Below the pieces are notes generated by a model. It worked only from the letters and a program-made list of their open reading frames with translations. It did no database searches and was not told the DNA's origin. A DNA stretch of 64,000 bases from contig CAJTDE010000026.1 in assembly GCA_910574835.1 (NCBI GenBank), forward strand, positions 1-64,000, in the 5' to 3' direction. The DNA is from Clostridia bacterium. GTDB lineage: Bacteria > Bacillota > Clostridia > Lachnospirales > Lachnospiraceae. The position numbers and the translations under genes are program-made. This document shows, piece after piece, positions 45,351 through 53,321 of the stretch (position 1 is the stretch's first letter; every line of letters starts with the position of its first letter).

Positions 45351-47456
45351 TTAAATAATTTCCGCCAGAAATTCCAGAAGCTGATCCGTATTGAGCGGCT
45401 TGGACAAATGGGCGTTCATGCCGCTTTTTCTGGACATTCGTCTGTCCTCCTCAAAGGCGTTGGCGGACAGGGCAATGATGGGGATGCTGTGCAGGAGGGG
45501 ATCATTTAAGCTCCTGATCACCTGTGTGGTCTCATAGCCGTTCATAATGGGCATTTGGATATCCATCAGTATCAGGGCATAAGTTCCCGGGTCGGCCTGC
45601 AGCAGCAGATCCAGGGCAATACGGCCGTCCATAGCGGTATCCACCGAAAAGCCGAGATCCTCAAGCAGCTCGGACTCCAGTTCCAGATTCAGATCGTTGT
45701 CGTCCACCAGAAGAATTTTCTGTCCCTTTAACCGTTCCAGGAGGGCTTCCGCCGCATCTTCTTTTTCCAGGGCATTGGAGCTATGAATCCGCAGGGTGAG
45801 GAAAAAGGCGAAGCGGCTTCCCTTCTCGGGAGTGCTCTCTACGGTAATGGTGCCGTCCATCAGCTCTACCAGACGCCGGGCAATGGTGAGGCCCAGGCCC
45901 GTTCCGTGGATGCCGCTGAAGGTAGTGCTCTTGACCCGCTCAAAGGGTTCGAAAATATGCTCCAGATATTCCGGGGCGATTCCGATTCCGTTGTCTTCCA
46001 CGGAAAATTCGTAGGAAGCGTAATTATTCGTGGGGGCTTTGCGTTCGGATACGGCGATTTTTATATGACCGCCCTCCGAAGTGTATTTTATGGCATTGCT
46101 TGTGAGGCAGGAAAGGATCTGCTTAAGCTTGCCGGGATCGCTGTATACGCGGACGTGTTCCACATCGGACAGATCCATCGTCAGGGAAAGGTGCTTTTTT
46201 TCCGTCTGCGGCGCTGAGGACTTGAGGAAGTCCGAAATGAGATCAGACAGGCAGCAGGGAACATCCTCTGTCTGCAGGGTACCCGATTCGATCCTGGAGA
46301 TCTCCAGGATATCGTTGATAAGAGACAGAAGCTGATCGCCCGATGTCCGGATCTTCTGCAGATATTCCGCAAGCTTTTCCGGCTCATCCATATGATTTTT
46401 GGCAAGAGCCGTGAAGCCGGTGATGGCATTTAAGGGAGTGCGCATATCGTGGGACATATTGGCAAGAAAGGTGTTCTTGGCAATGTTGGCCCGCTTGGCA
46501 TGGTTGAGAGTCTCCTCTAAGAGCTTTTTTTGTTCCATCTCATGCTGGATTTCGTCGTCTACCCTTCGGGAGCCGATAACAATCTGGGAGCAGGATTCCT
46601 GATGGCCTGCATGGGCTATGCGGAGCTGAAAGCACTGGATGGACTCGGGCGTTTGGATTCTATAGTTTACATAATAAGTGTTCTGAGAGGCAACATTTTT
46701 TCGGATCCAGTGGGGATCGAGGGCAAGGGTGATCAAAGCCTGGTCCTCGGGATACACCCAGGTACTCACGTATTTTGTACAAAATTCATGGAAGGAGTAG
46801 CAATTAGGTCCGGAATGAAACTGAAATTCAATGCGGGAGCTTAACCGGTAGGGAAGGAGCTTGTCTTTGTCCAGATCCACATAGAGAATAGCCTCGTACT
46901 CACTGCTGAGTCCCTCAATGACGGCAAGCCTGCGCAGTTCCTCCTCAGACTGCATCTCTCTTTTTTCCGTAGCGTCTGCCACGAAGACATAGAAGATGTC
47001 GCCGGCAAACTGACTGTGAAGAAAATGTCCGTAATCCTCCACCCAGCGAACCTGACCGTCCTTTCGGATAATCCGGTATTCCACATAATCGAGATCATAC
47101 TGGCTGTTGCTGATCTGCTCCCGGATGCTGCATTCTACAGACTCCAGATCGTCCGGATGCACCAGGCCGGGGAAGGTATTTCCCGTCAATTCCTGAAATT
47201 CCCTAAGCGTATCGCAGGCAAAAAGCCGAAGCATGGCTTTGTTGGCGTAGAGGAGTTCTTCATCTCCGTCCGCATGGTAGATAAAAAAGCCTCCGGGGAT
47301 CTCGTCCACGAATTTTTTCAGTTCCAAAGCAGTTTTTAGATTGGTATCAATGTTCATTGAGGGGGATTCTCTTTGAACGGAGCCATGCTCCAGGCCGTAA
47401 AGCACGGACAGGATGTATTCAATTGGACTCTGGTCGGTTATCACTTGTTTCTTCAT
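45351..47456 (-). CDS. Cytoplasmic PAS hybrid histidine kinase with one receiver domain
   Basis: A 701-residue protein without membrane segments. Two PAS-like regions (about 55-170 and 190-300), HisKA with phospho-His336 in MSHDMRTP, HATPase with DNGIGI and GTGLGL, and a C-terminal receiver domain with LMDIQMP. ATG 47456 follows GAGGGGAG; the open frame extends to 47480. Convergent with the binding-protein gene at 44401, with only 26 bp between. No output domain, so its partner is elsewhere. The domain series is like the kinase at 12497 but soluble. Confidence 0.9.
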   Translation of the reverse strand: MKKQVITDQSPIEYILSVLYGLEHGSVQRESPSMNIDTNLKTALELKKFVDEIPGGFFIYHADGDEELLYANKAMLRLFACDTLREFQELTGNTFPGLVHPDDLESVECSIREQISNSQYDLDYVEYRIIRKDGQVRWVEDYGHFLHSQFAGDIFYVFVADATEKREMQSEEELRRLAVIEGLSSEYEAILYVDLDKDKLLPYRLSSRIEFQFHSGPNCYSFHEFCTKYVSTWVYPEDQALITLALDPHWIRKNVASQNTYYVNYRIQTPESIQCFQLRIAHAGHQESCSQIVIGSRRVDDEIQHEMEQKKLLEETLNHAKRANIAKNTFLANMSHDMRTPLNAITGFTALAKNHMDEPEKLAEYLQKIRTSGDQLLSLINDILEISRIESGTLQTEDVPCCLSDLISDFLKSSAPQTEKKHLSLTMDLSDVEHVRVYSDPGKLKQILSCLTSNAIKYTSEGGHIKIAVSERKAPTNNYASYEFSVEDNGIGIAPEYLEHIFEPFERVKSTTFSGIHGTGLGLTIARRLVELMDGTITVESTPEKGSRFAFFLTLRIHSSNALEKEDAAEALLERLKGQKILLVDDNDLNLELESELLEDLGFSVDTAMDGRIALDLLLQADPGTYALILMDIQMPIMNGYETTQVIRSLNDPLLHSIPIIALSANAFEEDRRMSRKSGMNAHLSKPLNTDQLLEFLAEII

Positions 47457-47690
47457 GCGGTTCTCCCCTCGATTATACATAAATCTTATAGACGGCGGGA
47501 ATAAGGAAAAGCCCGTATCCGCCGCTCTTTTATACAGGTATATTATAACATCCTTTTGCGGGTTTTGGAATAGAAAACTGCGCGTTGTTGACTTTATTCC
47601 GGGGGCTTTTTATAATGGAGGGGATAGCGGAAATTGATTTAGTTAAGGTGTACTGTGAAGGATAGTACGAAACTGGAATAGGAGAATGTC

Positions 47691-48278
47691 GTGAAGTTTA
47701 TTGAGGATATGACGGAGTTCATTTTTGTGGAGCATAAACCGGAGAAGGCGGATATTATTTTTATTCCCGGAGGGGATCAGGGAGCTTTGGCGGTTCGGGC
47801 GGCGGAGCTGTATCAGGAAGGGTATGCGCCGCGGATCTTGCCTTCGGGGCGGTTTAGTAAGCCGGTAGGGCGGTGTATGATTCCGGGATATGAAACGGAG
47901 TGGGAATTTTTGCGGGATATTCTGACAGAGCATGGCGTTCCTAAGGAGGCAGTTCTTGAGGAGCGGGAGGCGACATTTACGTATGAGAATGCGATCTTTT
48001 CCAGGAGGGTGACGGATACTCTGGGGCTTAAGATTGAGAGGGCGATTCTTTGTCCGCAGGCATGTCATGCCCGAAGGGCGCTTTTGTATTATGAGATTTT
48101 GTATCCCGATACGGAGTTTTTTGTTTGCCCGACGGTTACCAGGGGGATTAGCAGGGATAATTGGTTTTTGGAAGAGGATAAGATTGATGTTGTTCTGGGA
48201 GAATTGGAAAGATGTGGAAGTCAGTTTCATGAGATCTTAAGGCAGTATGGGGGGACAGGAAGGACGGCGGCGGAATAA
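47691..48278 (+). CDS. YdcF/SanA-family protein (DUF218)
   Basis: A 195-residue DUF218 protein, with the family ADIIFIPGGDQG opening and repeated Rossmann-like elements (ILPSGR, CPQACHARRAL). YdcF-type proteins bind nucleotide cofactors such as SAM, or act at the envelope; the biochemical role is unsettled. No signal peptide or anchor, unlike SanA. Starts at GTG 47691 with AGGAG upstream. The gene is followed by a repeat hairpin and a convergent unknown gene. Confidence 0.82.
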   Translation: MKFIEDMTEFIFVEHKPEKADIIFIPGGDQGALAVRAAELYQEGYAPRILPSGRFSKPVGRCMIPGYETEWEFLRDILTEHGVPKEAVLEEREATFTYENAIFSRRVTDTLGLKIERAILCPQACHARRALLYYEILYPDTEFFVCPTVTRGISRDNWFLEEDKIDVVLGELERCGSQFHEILRQYGGTGRTAAE

Positions 48279-48285
48279 GGAGACA

Positions 48286-48363
48286 GGCTTTTCCATATCC
48301 GGTGTTCGGACGGTTCGCGTACAGGTTGTCGGTTCCGAACGGACATTGGATATTGGAAAAGCC
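48286..48363. repeat. Inverted-repeat hairpin related to the large hairpin at 60 kb
   Basis: GGCTTTTCCATATCC (48286-48300) faces GGATATTGGAAAAGCC (48348-48363), with one inserted base. Its left arm continues GGTGTTCGGACGGTT, nearly identical to the stretch at 60105-60132. It lies between convergent genes and may serve as a terminator, but the shared core suggests a dispersed repeat family. Confidence 0.7.
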
Positions 48364-48374
48364 CGGAAGTTATA

Positions 48375-49241
48375 TCAAGCTTTTTTAGTTTGGGAGGGCA
48401 TGGGGATGTCCGGGGTTGTGGTCTGGGCTTCGTGGTAGGCGGCGCGGGCTTTCGCTCGTTTGACTTTTAGGGCCTCGGGGGTGGATTCGGCTTCCTGACG
48501 GGTCATTTCTCTGTGGGTCAGGGCTGCTTTGGCTTTTTCGGTTTCCACTTCTTTTTCGTTTGGAATGTCTTCCGAAGGGGCTTCGGCGCCGGAAATCGAA
48601 TCTTCGTTTTCTTCCTTTGGTTTGTCGGTCTTGGTGGGATCTTCGATGCCCAGTTCTGCCTTCTTGGCTTCCTCCAGCTCTTTTTCGGCTTTTTGTTTCT
48701 CGGCCTCGGTGGGGAGCTTGGCGTATTTTCCGCTCTCTATGAAGTCCTGGGTGGACTGTTGGAGAGCCATGTTTTTGCGGTGCTCGTTCCATACCAGTTC
48801 AAGCTTTTTGCTTTCCGGGATGTTGGGGTTGTTTTTGATCTCGTTTACGTTGCTTAAGGAGGTGGCGGCGTGGGCCATGCGGACACGCTGGACCTCTTCC
48901 TTGGTTTTGCAGCGTTTCAGCTCCTGCTCGTAGTTTTTCTGCTCCGTTTCCATAGCTTTGACGCGCTGGTAAGTCTGCGGGTCGTGGTCTCTTAGGTAGG
49001 CCATTTCCTCGGCGGTCAGCTTTTGGCCGGAGTTGAGCTTCAGCTCAATCTGGGCGGACATTTTGGTAGTGCCGTCCTCGTTGGCCCTGCGGATCTCTTC
49101 CGCCTGTTGCTTTACGGAATCGGCGATGGTCATGGCGCCGTCGGCTTTGAAGTCGCCGGTTGCTTTTTTCTTCTGCCATTTCATCTGCATTTCCATGTTT
49201 TTTGTGTAGGTGTTTAAGGATTGGACCGTAAAGAAATTCAT
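48375..49241 (-). CDS. Conserved Lachnospiraceae protein of unknown function (288 aa)
   Basis: A 288-residue hydrophilic, strongly helical protein. The start FFTVQSLNTYTKNMEMQMKW, the middle KLTAEEMAYLRDHDPQTYQR and the end ALKVKRAKARAAY recur, as I remember, in unnamed Lachnospiraceae proteins. Residues 190-250 are low-complexity Lys/Glu/Pro. No signal peptide, no catalytic motif. GAGGGGG precedes ATG 49241. Monocistronic. The coiled, charged composition suggests a structural or adaptor role, but this is a guess. Confidence 0.75.
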   Translation of the reverse strand: MNFFTVQSLNTYTKNMEMQMKWQKKKATGDFKADGAMTIADSVKQQAEEIRRANEDGTTKMSAQIELKLNSGQKLTAEEMAYLRDHDPQTYQRVKAMETEQKNYEQELKRCKTKEEVQRVRMAHAATSLSNVNEIKNNPNIPESKKLELVWNEHRKNMALQQSTQDFIESGKYAKLPTEAEKQKAEKELEEAKKAELGIEDPTKTDKPKEENEDSISGAEAPSEDIPNEKEVETEKAKAALTHREMTRQEAESTPEALKVKRAKARAAYHEAQTTTPDIPMPSQTKKA

Positions 49242-49442
49242 GGAGTTCCCCCTCTCTTTTTAGCTGTCGCTTATGGATAAACTGCGGTATATATTGTTCC
49301 GGCATTTGCTTTGCCAGGTAATTGATAAGGATTCTTATGTTAAAATTATCGACAGAAATTCCCAAAACTTAATTGGATTCAGGGGGAAGTTGGAATGGCT
49401 GTCTTTGAACAGTTGTGGGCGGAAAAGTTAACAGGTTTGGGG

Positions 49443-49471
49443 TTACGGACAGGGGAAAAATATGGTACAAT
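49443..49471 (+). promoter_or_regulatory. Promoter of the AEC transporter gene
   Basis: TTACGG (49443-49448) and TACAAT (49466-49471), 17 bp apart, 44 bp before the start. The remaining 200 bp upstream holds only a weak 29-codon frame (49394-49483) without a convincing start site. Confidence 0.45.
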
Positions 49472-49514
49472 GACTTGTAAGTAAAAGTATGTATACAAGA
49501 GAGAAGAGATTGAA

Positions 49515-50432
49515 ATGATGATTTTTACAGTGTTTTTTCAGATGCTGGCTCTGCTGATTATGATTGGGGTGGGATATTTTGTCAGTAAGAAGGGGATGCT
49601 GGATGAGCATACCAACAGCCAAATGTCCGGGCTGCTTGTGAATGTTTTTAATCCGCTGCTGATTGTTGCAAGCGCGGCCAATTCGGTTGGATTGATCGAA
49701 AAAGATACGCTCAAGACGGTAGGGCTGATTGCGGTGTGCATGTTTGCGTTTTTTATTGTGATTGGCATGGTATTGTCACCGATGCTTGAACGGGATTCGC
49801 AGCAGAGAAAGATGTTTCAGCTGATGTTTGTTTTTTCCAATCTGGCGTTTATTGGGATTCCGGTTGTTTCCAGTATCATTGGTTCTCAGTATGTGGTTTA
49901 TATTACGGAATTTATACTTATTTATACGATTTTGCTTTATACTTATGGAGTAGCGGTGCTGAGCAAGGGCTTTTCCCTTTCGTCCCTGAAAGAAATGCTG
50001 AATCCGGGAACGGTTCTTAGTTTGGCAGCTTTGGTGATTATTGTCTGGGAGATTCCGCTTCCGGATTTTATTAAGACGGCTGTTACCTACCTTGGAAATG
50101 TTACCTCTCCGATGGCTTTGGTTATTGTCGGTTATACGTTAGCTCATTCTGATCTGAGAAAGGTTTTTGGGCAGCCGCGGCTGTATGTGTTCGCCGCTAT
50201 AAAGCTTTTGGTTCTTCCTCTTTTGATGCTGCCGTTTTTAAAGATGGCAACTTCGGATATGTCGGTTATTTCTGTCTGTATGGTGATGTTTGGGATGCCG
50301 GTTGGCAATATTGTTTTGATGCTGGGGATGGAAAAAGGGATTGACGTGTCTACGGGCAGTGCGGCTATTATATTGACAACGGTTCTCTGTGTATTTACGA
50401 TTCCGATTCTGATGTTTGCGGTCGGGTATTAG
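49515..50432 (+). CDS. AEC (auxin efflux carrier) family transporter
   Basis: A 305-residue membrane protein with ten hydrophobic helices in two five-helix halves, typical of AEC permeases. GYFVSKKGMLD near the start and the FSNLAFIGIPV segment in the middle (about 110-120) are family features. In Firmicutes AEC proteins move organic acids such as malate; malic enzyme lies 0.6 kb downstream, so a link is possible though they are separate transcripts. AGAGAAG precedes ATG 49515. Confidence 0.88.
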   Translation: MMIFTVFFQMLALLIMIGVGYFVSKKGMLDEHTNSQMSGLLVNVFNPLLIVASAANSVGLIEKDTLKTVGLIAVCMFAFFIVIGMVLSPMLERDSQQRKMFQLMFVFSNLAFIGIPVVSSIIGSQYVVYITEFILIYTILLYTYGVAVLSKGFSLSSLKEMLNPGTVLSLAALVIIVWEIPLPDFIKTAVTYLGNVTSPMALVIVGYTLAHSDLRKVFGQPRLYVFAAIKLLVLPLLMLPFLKMATSDMSVISVCMVMFGMPVGNIVLMLGMEKGIDVSTGSAAIILTTVLCVFTIPILMFAVGY

Positions 50433-50471
50433 AATTTCTGATTTCTCTGCCATAACCTCCAAAATAAGAAA

Positions 50472-50506
50472 GTGTAAAGTCCTTGATAATTCAATAGACT
50501 TTACAC
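50472..50506. terminator. Hairpin, left inverted repeat of a small cassette
   Basis: GTGTAAAGTC (50472-50481) pairs with GACTTTACAC (50497-50506) around a 15-nt loop. It can end both the AEC transcript and the small minus-strand gene. Its right half reappears inverted at 50805-50828. Confidence 0.7.
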
Positions 50507-50534
50507 CTTTGTTACAATGGTTGCTATTCGGCTG

Positions 50535-50732
50535 TTACTCTTTTATTCTGTCAATTTCCGTAAGATTAATACCTGAAGAAGTGAGTATAACTTTAAGGGT
50601 ATTGTATCTTACTTTCATAGCCTTATATACTTCTGAATCCTTATCGGCTAATAGCATATAACTTTGCAATTGGACAAATTCTTCAATATTCTTTTGCATC
50701 ATTTCTTTTTCAGTCATTTCCAATACATCCAT
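50535..50732 (-). CDS. Small conserved protein (65 aa)
   Basis: A 65-residue charged, helical protein with NIEEFVQLQSYMLLADKDSE and a LTEIDRIKE end. AGGCGGTG lies 5 nt before ATG 50732, and a clear promoter lies upstream on the minus strand. I remember similar tiny clostridial proteins without a name. Size and helices suggest a regulator or toxin-antitoxin-type partner, but no motif supports this. Confidence 0.7.
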   Translation of the reverse strand: MDVLEMTEKEMMQKNIEEFVQLQSYMLLADKDSEVYKAMKVRYNTLKVILTSSGINLTEIDRIKE

Positions 50733-50778
50733 AATTTCACCGCCTTTATTAATGAAAGCAACTGTTATATGTTGTTAT

Positions 50779-50828
50779 ACTTATTATAGCGGATTAAGTG
50801 AAAAGTGTAAAGTCTATTCAATTATCAA
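50779..50828 (-). promoter_or_regulatory. Promoter of the small gene inside the right inverted repeat
   Basis: On the minus strand TTTACA lies within the repeat core GACTTTACAC and TATAAT follows 17 bp later (about 50784-50789). The 24-bp right repeat at 50805-50828 matches 50483-50506 inverted with one mismatch. Confidence 0.65.
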
Positions 50829-50866
50829 TTATCAAGCCACGACAATCTAATCTTGCAATTTAATTC

Positions 50867-50896
50867 TTGCTATCTATTTAATTTTTGTAATATAAT
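50867..50896 (+). promoter_or_regulatory. Promoter of the malic enzyme gene
   Basis: TTGCTA (50867-50872) and TATAAT (50891-50896) with an 18-bp spacer. It gives a leader of about 120 nt that contains the hairpin at 50953-50994. Confidence 0.6.
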
Positions 50897-50952
50897 ACAA
50901 CTTGTGGCATGGTGTCAGTTTGACGAGCAGACAGCGCACAAGTGTGCTCGGC

Positions 50953-50994
50953 GAAGGAAAACGGTATGGCAGCCTTGGCATACGGTTTTCCTTC
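50953..50994 (+). promoter_or_regulatory. Long hairpin in the malic enzyme leader
   Basis: GAAGGAAAACGGTATG (50953-50968) pairs with CATACGGTTTTCCTTC (50979-50994), 15 of 16 positions, loop 10 nt. No T-run follows, so it is not a terminator. It lies 29 nt before the start codon and may affect message stability or translation. Confidence 0.6.
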
Positions 50995-51022
50995 ACAGGA
51001 AGAGAGAGGAGAGTTTCTAAAA

Positions 51023-52219
51023 ATGAAAGAACCAATGACCATTGCGGAGAAAAGTCTGGCGCTTCATGAGGAGTGGAAAGGCAAGATTGAAATGAAATCC
51101 AGAGTACCGGTAAAGACAAAGGAAGATCTGGCGCTGGCTTATACGCCGGGGGTGGCTCAGCCTTGTCTGGAGATTCAAAAGGACGTCAGCAAGTCGTTTG
51201 TATATACCAATCGGTGGAACAGCTGCCTGGTTGTTACGGACGGAACGGCGGTTTTGGGGCTTGGAGATATCGGACCGGAAGCAGGCATGCCGGTAATGGA
51301 AGGCAAATGTGTTCTTTTTAAAGAATTTGGCAATGTAGACGCATTCCCGCTTTGCATAAAAAGCAAAGAGGTGGACGATATTGTAAATACGATTTATTTG
51401 ATTTCCGGAAGCTTCGGCGGCGTCAACCTGGAGGATATTTCGGCGCCGCGCTGCTTTGAGATTGAGAAGAAATTAAAAGAAAAGTGCAATATTCCTATTT
51501 TCCATGACGATCAGCACGGGACGGCTGTCATTACGCTGGCAGGCTTAACAAATGCCCTTCGCCTGGTTGGAAAGAAAAAAGAGGAAATCAAGCTGGTCAT
51601 CAACGGAGCCGGTGCGGCGGCAATTTCCATCGCAAGATTACTGCTGCTTGCAGGCGTCTCGAATATCATTCTCTGTGATCGCACCGGAGCGATTTATGAA
51701 GGGCGGGAAAAGGGGATGAATCCTGTCAAAGAAGAGATGGCCGGGATTACGAATCCCGGTAAGGAAAAAGGAAGTCTGGCAGATTTGCTGCAGGGTGCGG
51801 ACGTCTTTATCGGTGTGAGCGCGCCGGGCTGCCTGACGACAGATATGGTGAAGACGATGGCCGGCGACGCCATTATTTTTGCCTGTGCCAATCCGACGCC
51901 GGAGATTTACCCCGAAGATGCAAAGGCAGGCGGGGCCAGAGTCATCGCAACGGGCCGGAGTGATTATCCCAATCAGATTAATAATGTTCTGGCATTTCCA
52001 GGTATTTTCCGCGGGGCTTTTGATGTGAGGGCCAGTGATATCAACGATCAGATGAAGCTGGCGGCTGCTGAGGCTTTGGCGGGGCTTATTTCAGAGGAAG
52101 AGCTTTCGGAGGATTATATTATTCCGGCGGCATTTGATCCCAGAGTGGGGAAGGCGGTAGCGGCGGCAGTAGCGAAGGCTGCTGTTGAGAGCGGAGCGGC
52201 CCGGATTGCGGAATCATAA
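51023..52219 (+). CDS. NAD(P)-dependent malic enzyme
   Basis: A 398-residue short-form (bacterial) malic enzyme converting malate to pyruvate and CO2. Visible motifs: YTPGVAQPC with the family Tyr, DGTAVLGLGDIGP, the metal-binding FHDDQHGT, and the NAD-fold NGAGAAAISIA. ATG 51023 is used; the upstream frame from 50942 is only the hairpin leader. AGGAG lies 11 nt away. Monocistronic, with an AEC transporter not far upstream that might supply malate. Confidence 0.93.
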   Translation: MKEPMTIAEKSLALHEEWKGKIEMKSRVPVKTKEDLALAYTPGVAQPCLEIQKDVSKSFVYTNRWNSCLVVTDGTAVLGLGDIGPEAGMPVMEGKCVLFKEFGNVDAFPLCIKSKEVDDIVNTIYLISGSFGGVNLEDISAPRCFEIEKKLKEKCNIPIFHDDQHGTAVITLAGLTNALRLVGKKKEEIKLVINGAGAAAISIARLLLLAGVSNIILCDRTGAIYEGREKGMNPVKEEMAGITNPGKEKGSLADLLQGADVFIGVSAPGCLTTDMVKTMAGDAIIFACANPTPEIYPEDAKAGGARVIATGRSDYPNQINNVLAFPGIFRGAFDVRASDINDQMKLAAAEALAGLISEEELSEDYIIPAAFDPRVGKAVAAAVAKAAVESGAARIAES

Positions 52220-52260
52220 ACTGTTTTCCGATGTATCTGCGGCGTTTGGAATAAGGGGCC

Positions 52261-52344
52261 ACCGGAAGTATTGCAAGCATGCTTCCGGTGTACTCTCCGA
52301 CAGTCCGTATCGGAAATTTTGAAACATATTTCCAATACGGGCTG
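52261..52344. terminator. Tandem hairpins between the malic enzyme and luxS
   Basis: ACCGGAAG (52261-52268) pairs with CTTCCGGT (52282-52289), then CAGTCCGTATCGGAAAT (52301-52317) pairs with ATTTCCAATACGGGCTG (52328-52344) with two mismatches, followed by CTGTTATTTT. The convergent layout suits a bidirectional terminator. Confidence 0.7.
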
Positions 52345-52368
52345 CTGTTATTTTGTCAGATTTTAAAT

Positions 52369-52848
52369 CTATTCCGGATAAACCAGCCGTTCTTCTCTGA
52401 TTCCGTATAATACCTCATCCAGATATCTCTTTGCCAGCCAGTTCGCCATAGGCAGGTTCATATCCAGATAATTTCCGCAGTCCCTGGCGCAGGCTCCCGG
52501 CACTTCCCCGGAGAAATCCCGGATAAACTCCCACATTTCCACCATCAGAGGAACAATGTCTTTTGACTCATAATCTCCGGCCAGAAGCAGATAGAAGCCG
52601 GTTCGGCAGCCCATTGGTCCGAAGTAAATGGTCCTGGAAGCAAATTCTCTGTGATTCCGCAGGAAGGTGGCGCCCAGATGTTCAATGGTATGTACCTCCG
52701 CCGTATTCATCACCGGTTCCTCGTTGGGGCTGGTCATGCGCAGATCAAAGGTGGTAATTATGCTGTCTCCCACAGGGTCCTTGCGGGATACGTAGACGCC
52801 GGGCTGTAATTTGTTGTGATCAATGGTAAAGCTTGTGATTTTTTCCAT
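52369..52848 (-). CDS. luxS: S-ribosylhomocysteine lyase
   Basis: A 159-residue LuxS, which cleaves S-ribosylhomocysteine to homocysteine and DPD, the AI-2 precursor. Metal ligands: His53 and His57 in HTIEHLG and Cys124 in CGNYLD; Cys81 is the catalytic cysteine and Glu56 the base. Length is standard. AAAGGA precedes ATG 52848. Monocistronic; no pfs or methionine-cycle gene is adjacent. Confidence 0.95.
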   Translation of the reverse strand: MEKITSFTIDHNKLQPGVYVSRKDPVGDSIITTFDLRMTSPNEEPVMNTAEVHTIEHLGATFLRNHREFASRTIYFGPMGCRTGFYLLLAGDYESKDIVPLMVEMWEFIRDFSGEVPGACARDCGNYLDMNLPMANWLAKRYLDEVLYGIREERLVYPE

Positions 52849-52978
52849 AATGATTGTCCTTTCATAACAAGAATCTTTATTGTTTTCAATCCTGAGAAGA
52901 GTTTACCACATTTACGGGAAAACAGAAAGGCTGATGACGCACAGATTTTGAAAAAAATGAATGAATTGGAACCTATGG

Positions 52979-53008
52979 TTGACGATAACCATAAAAAAGT
53001 GCTATGAT
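52979..53008 (+). promoter_or_regulatory. mgtE promoter with a 300-nt leader
   Basis: TTGACG (52979-52984) and TATGAT (53003-53008), 18 bp apart, 314 bp before the mgtE start. The leader (about 53015-53321) has a complete 18-codon frame (ATG 53037 to TAA 53091-53093) and a 30-codon frame from ATG 53108. I cannot match it to the M-box consensus. Confidence 0.55.
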
Positions 53009-53321
53009 AAAGCATGCAGGTTTTTAAACCTAATTTATGCAGAAGAAGGATGTGAAGAGTCCGTGGACGGGCGAAGTCGAAGGTGTAGCTTAAGACAGAA
53101 CAGAATATGGATGGATATGGGCTTTTCATGTTATTCTATACTTTCCGGGATATCAGCTGTCCTGGAGGCGATTCTTGCCTGGCGTTAGCGGTCCGGTGAG
53201 AGAATCATTTTTTACGGAATAGGGAAGAGCAGACGGACATTCACGGGACCCGGCCGTATTTGTGCGGAAGGGTGTGTGAATGGTTTTGCCATGTCCATCG
53301 ACGGGAATGGAGGAGATTGAC

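Noticed and set aside
53015-53321. M-box riboswitch before mgtE
   Set aside because: The conserved M-box blocks as I know them are not found; kept as an uncharacterised leader instead.
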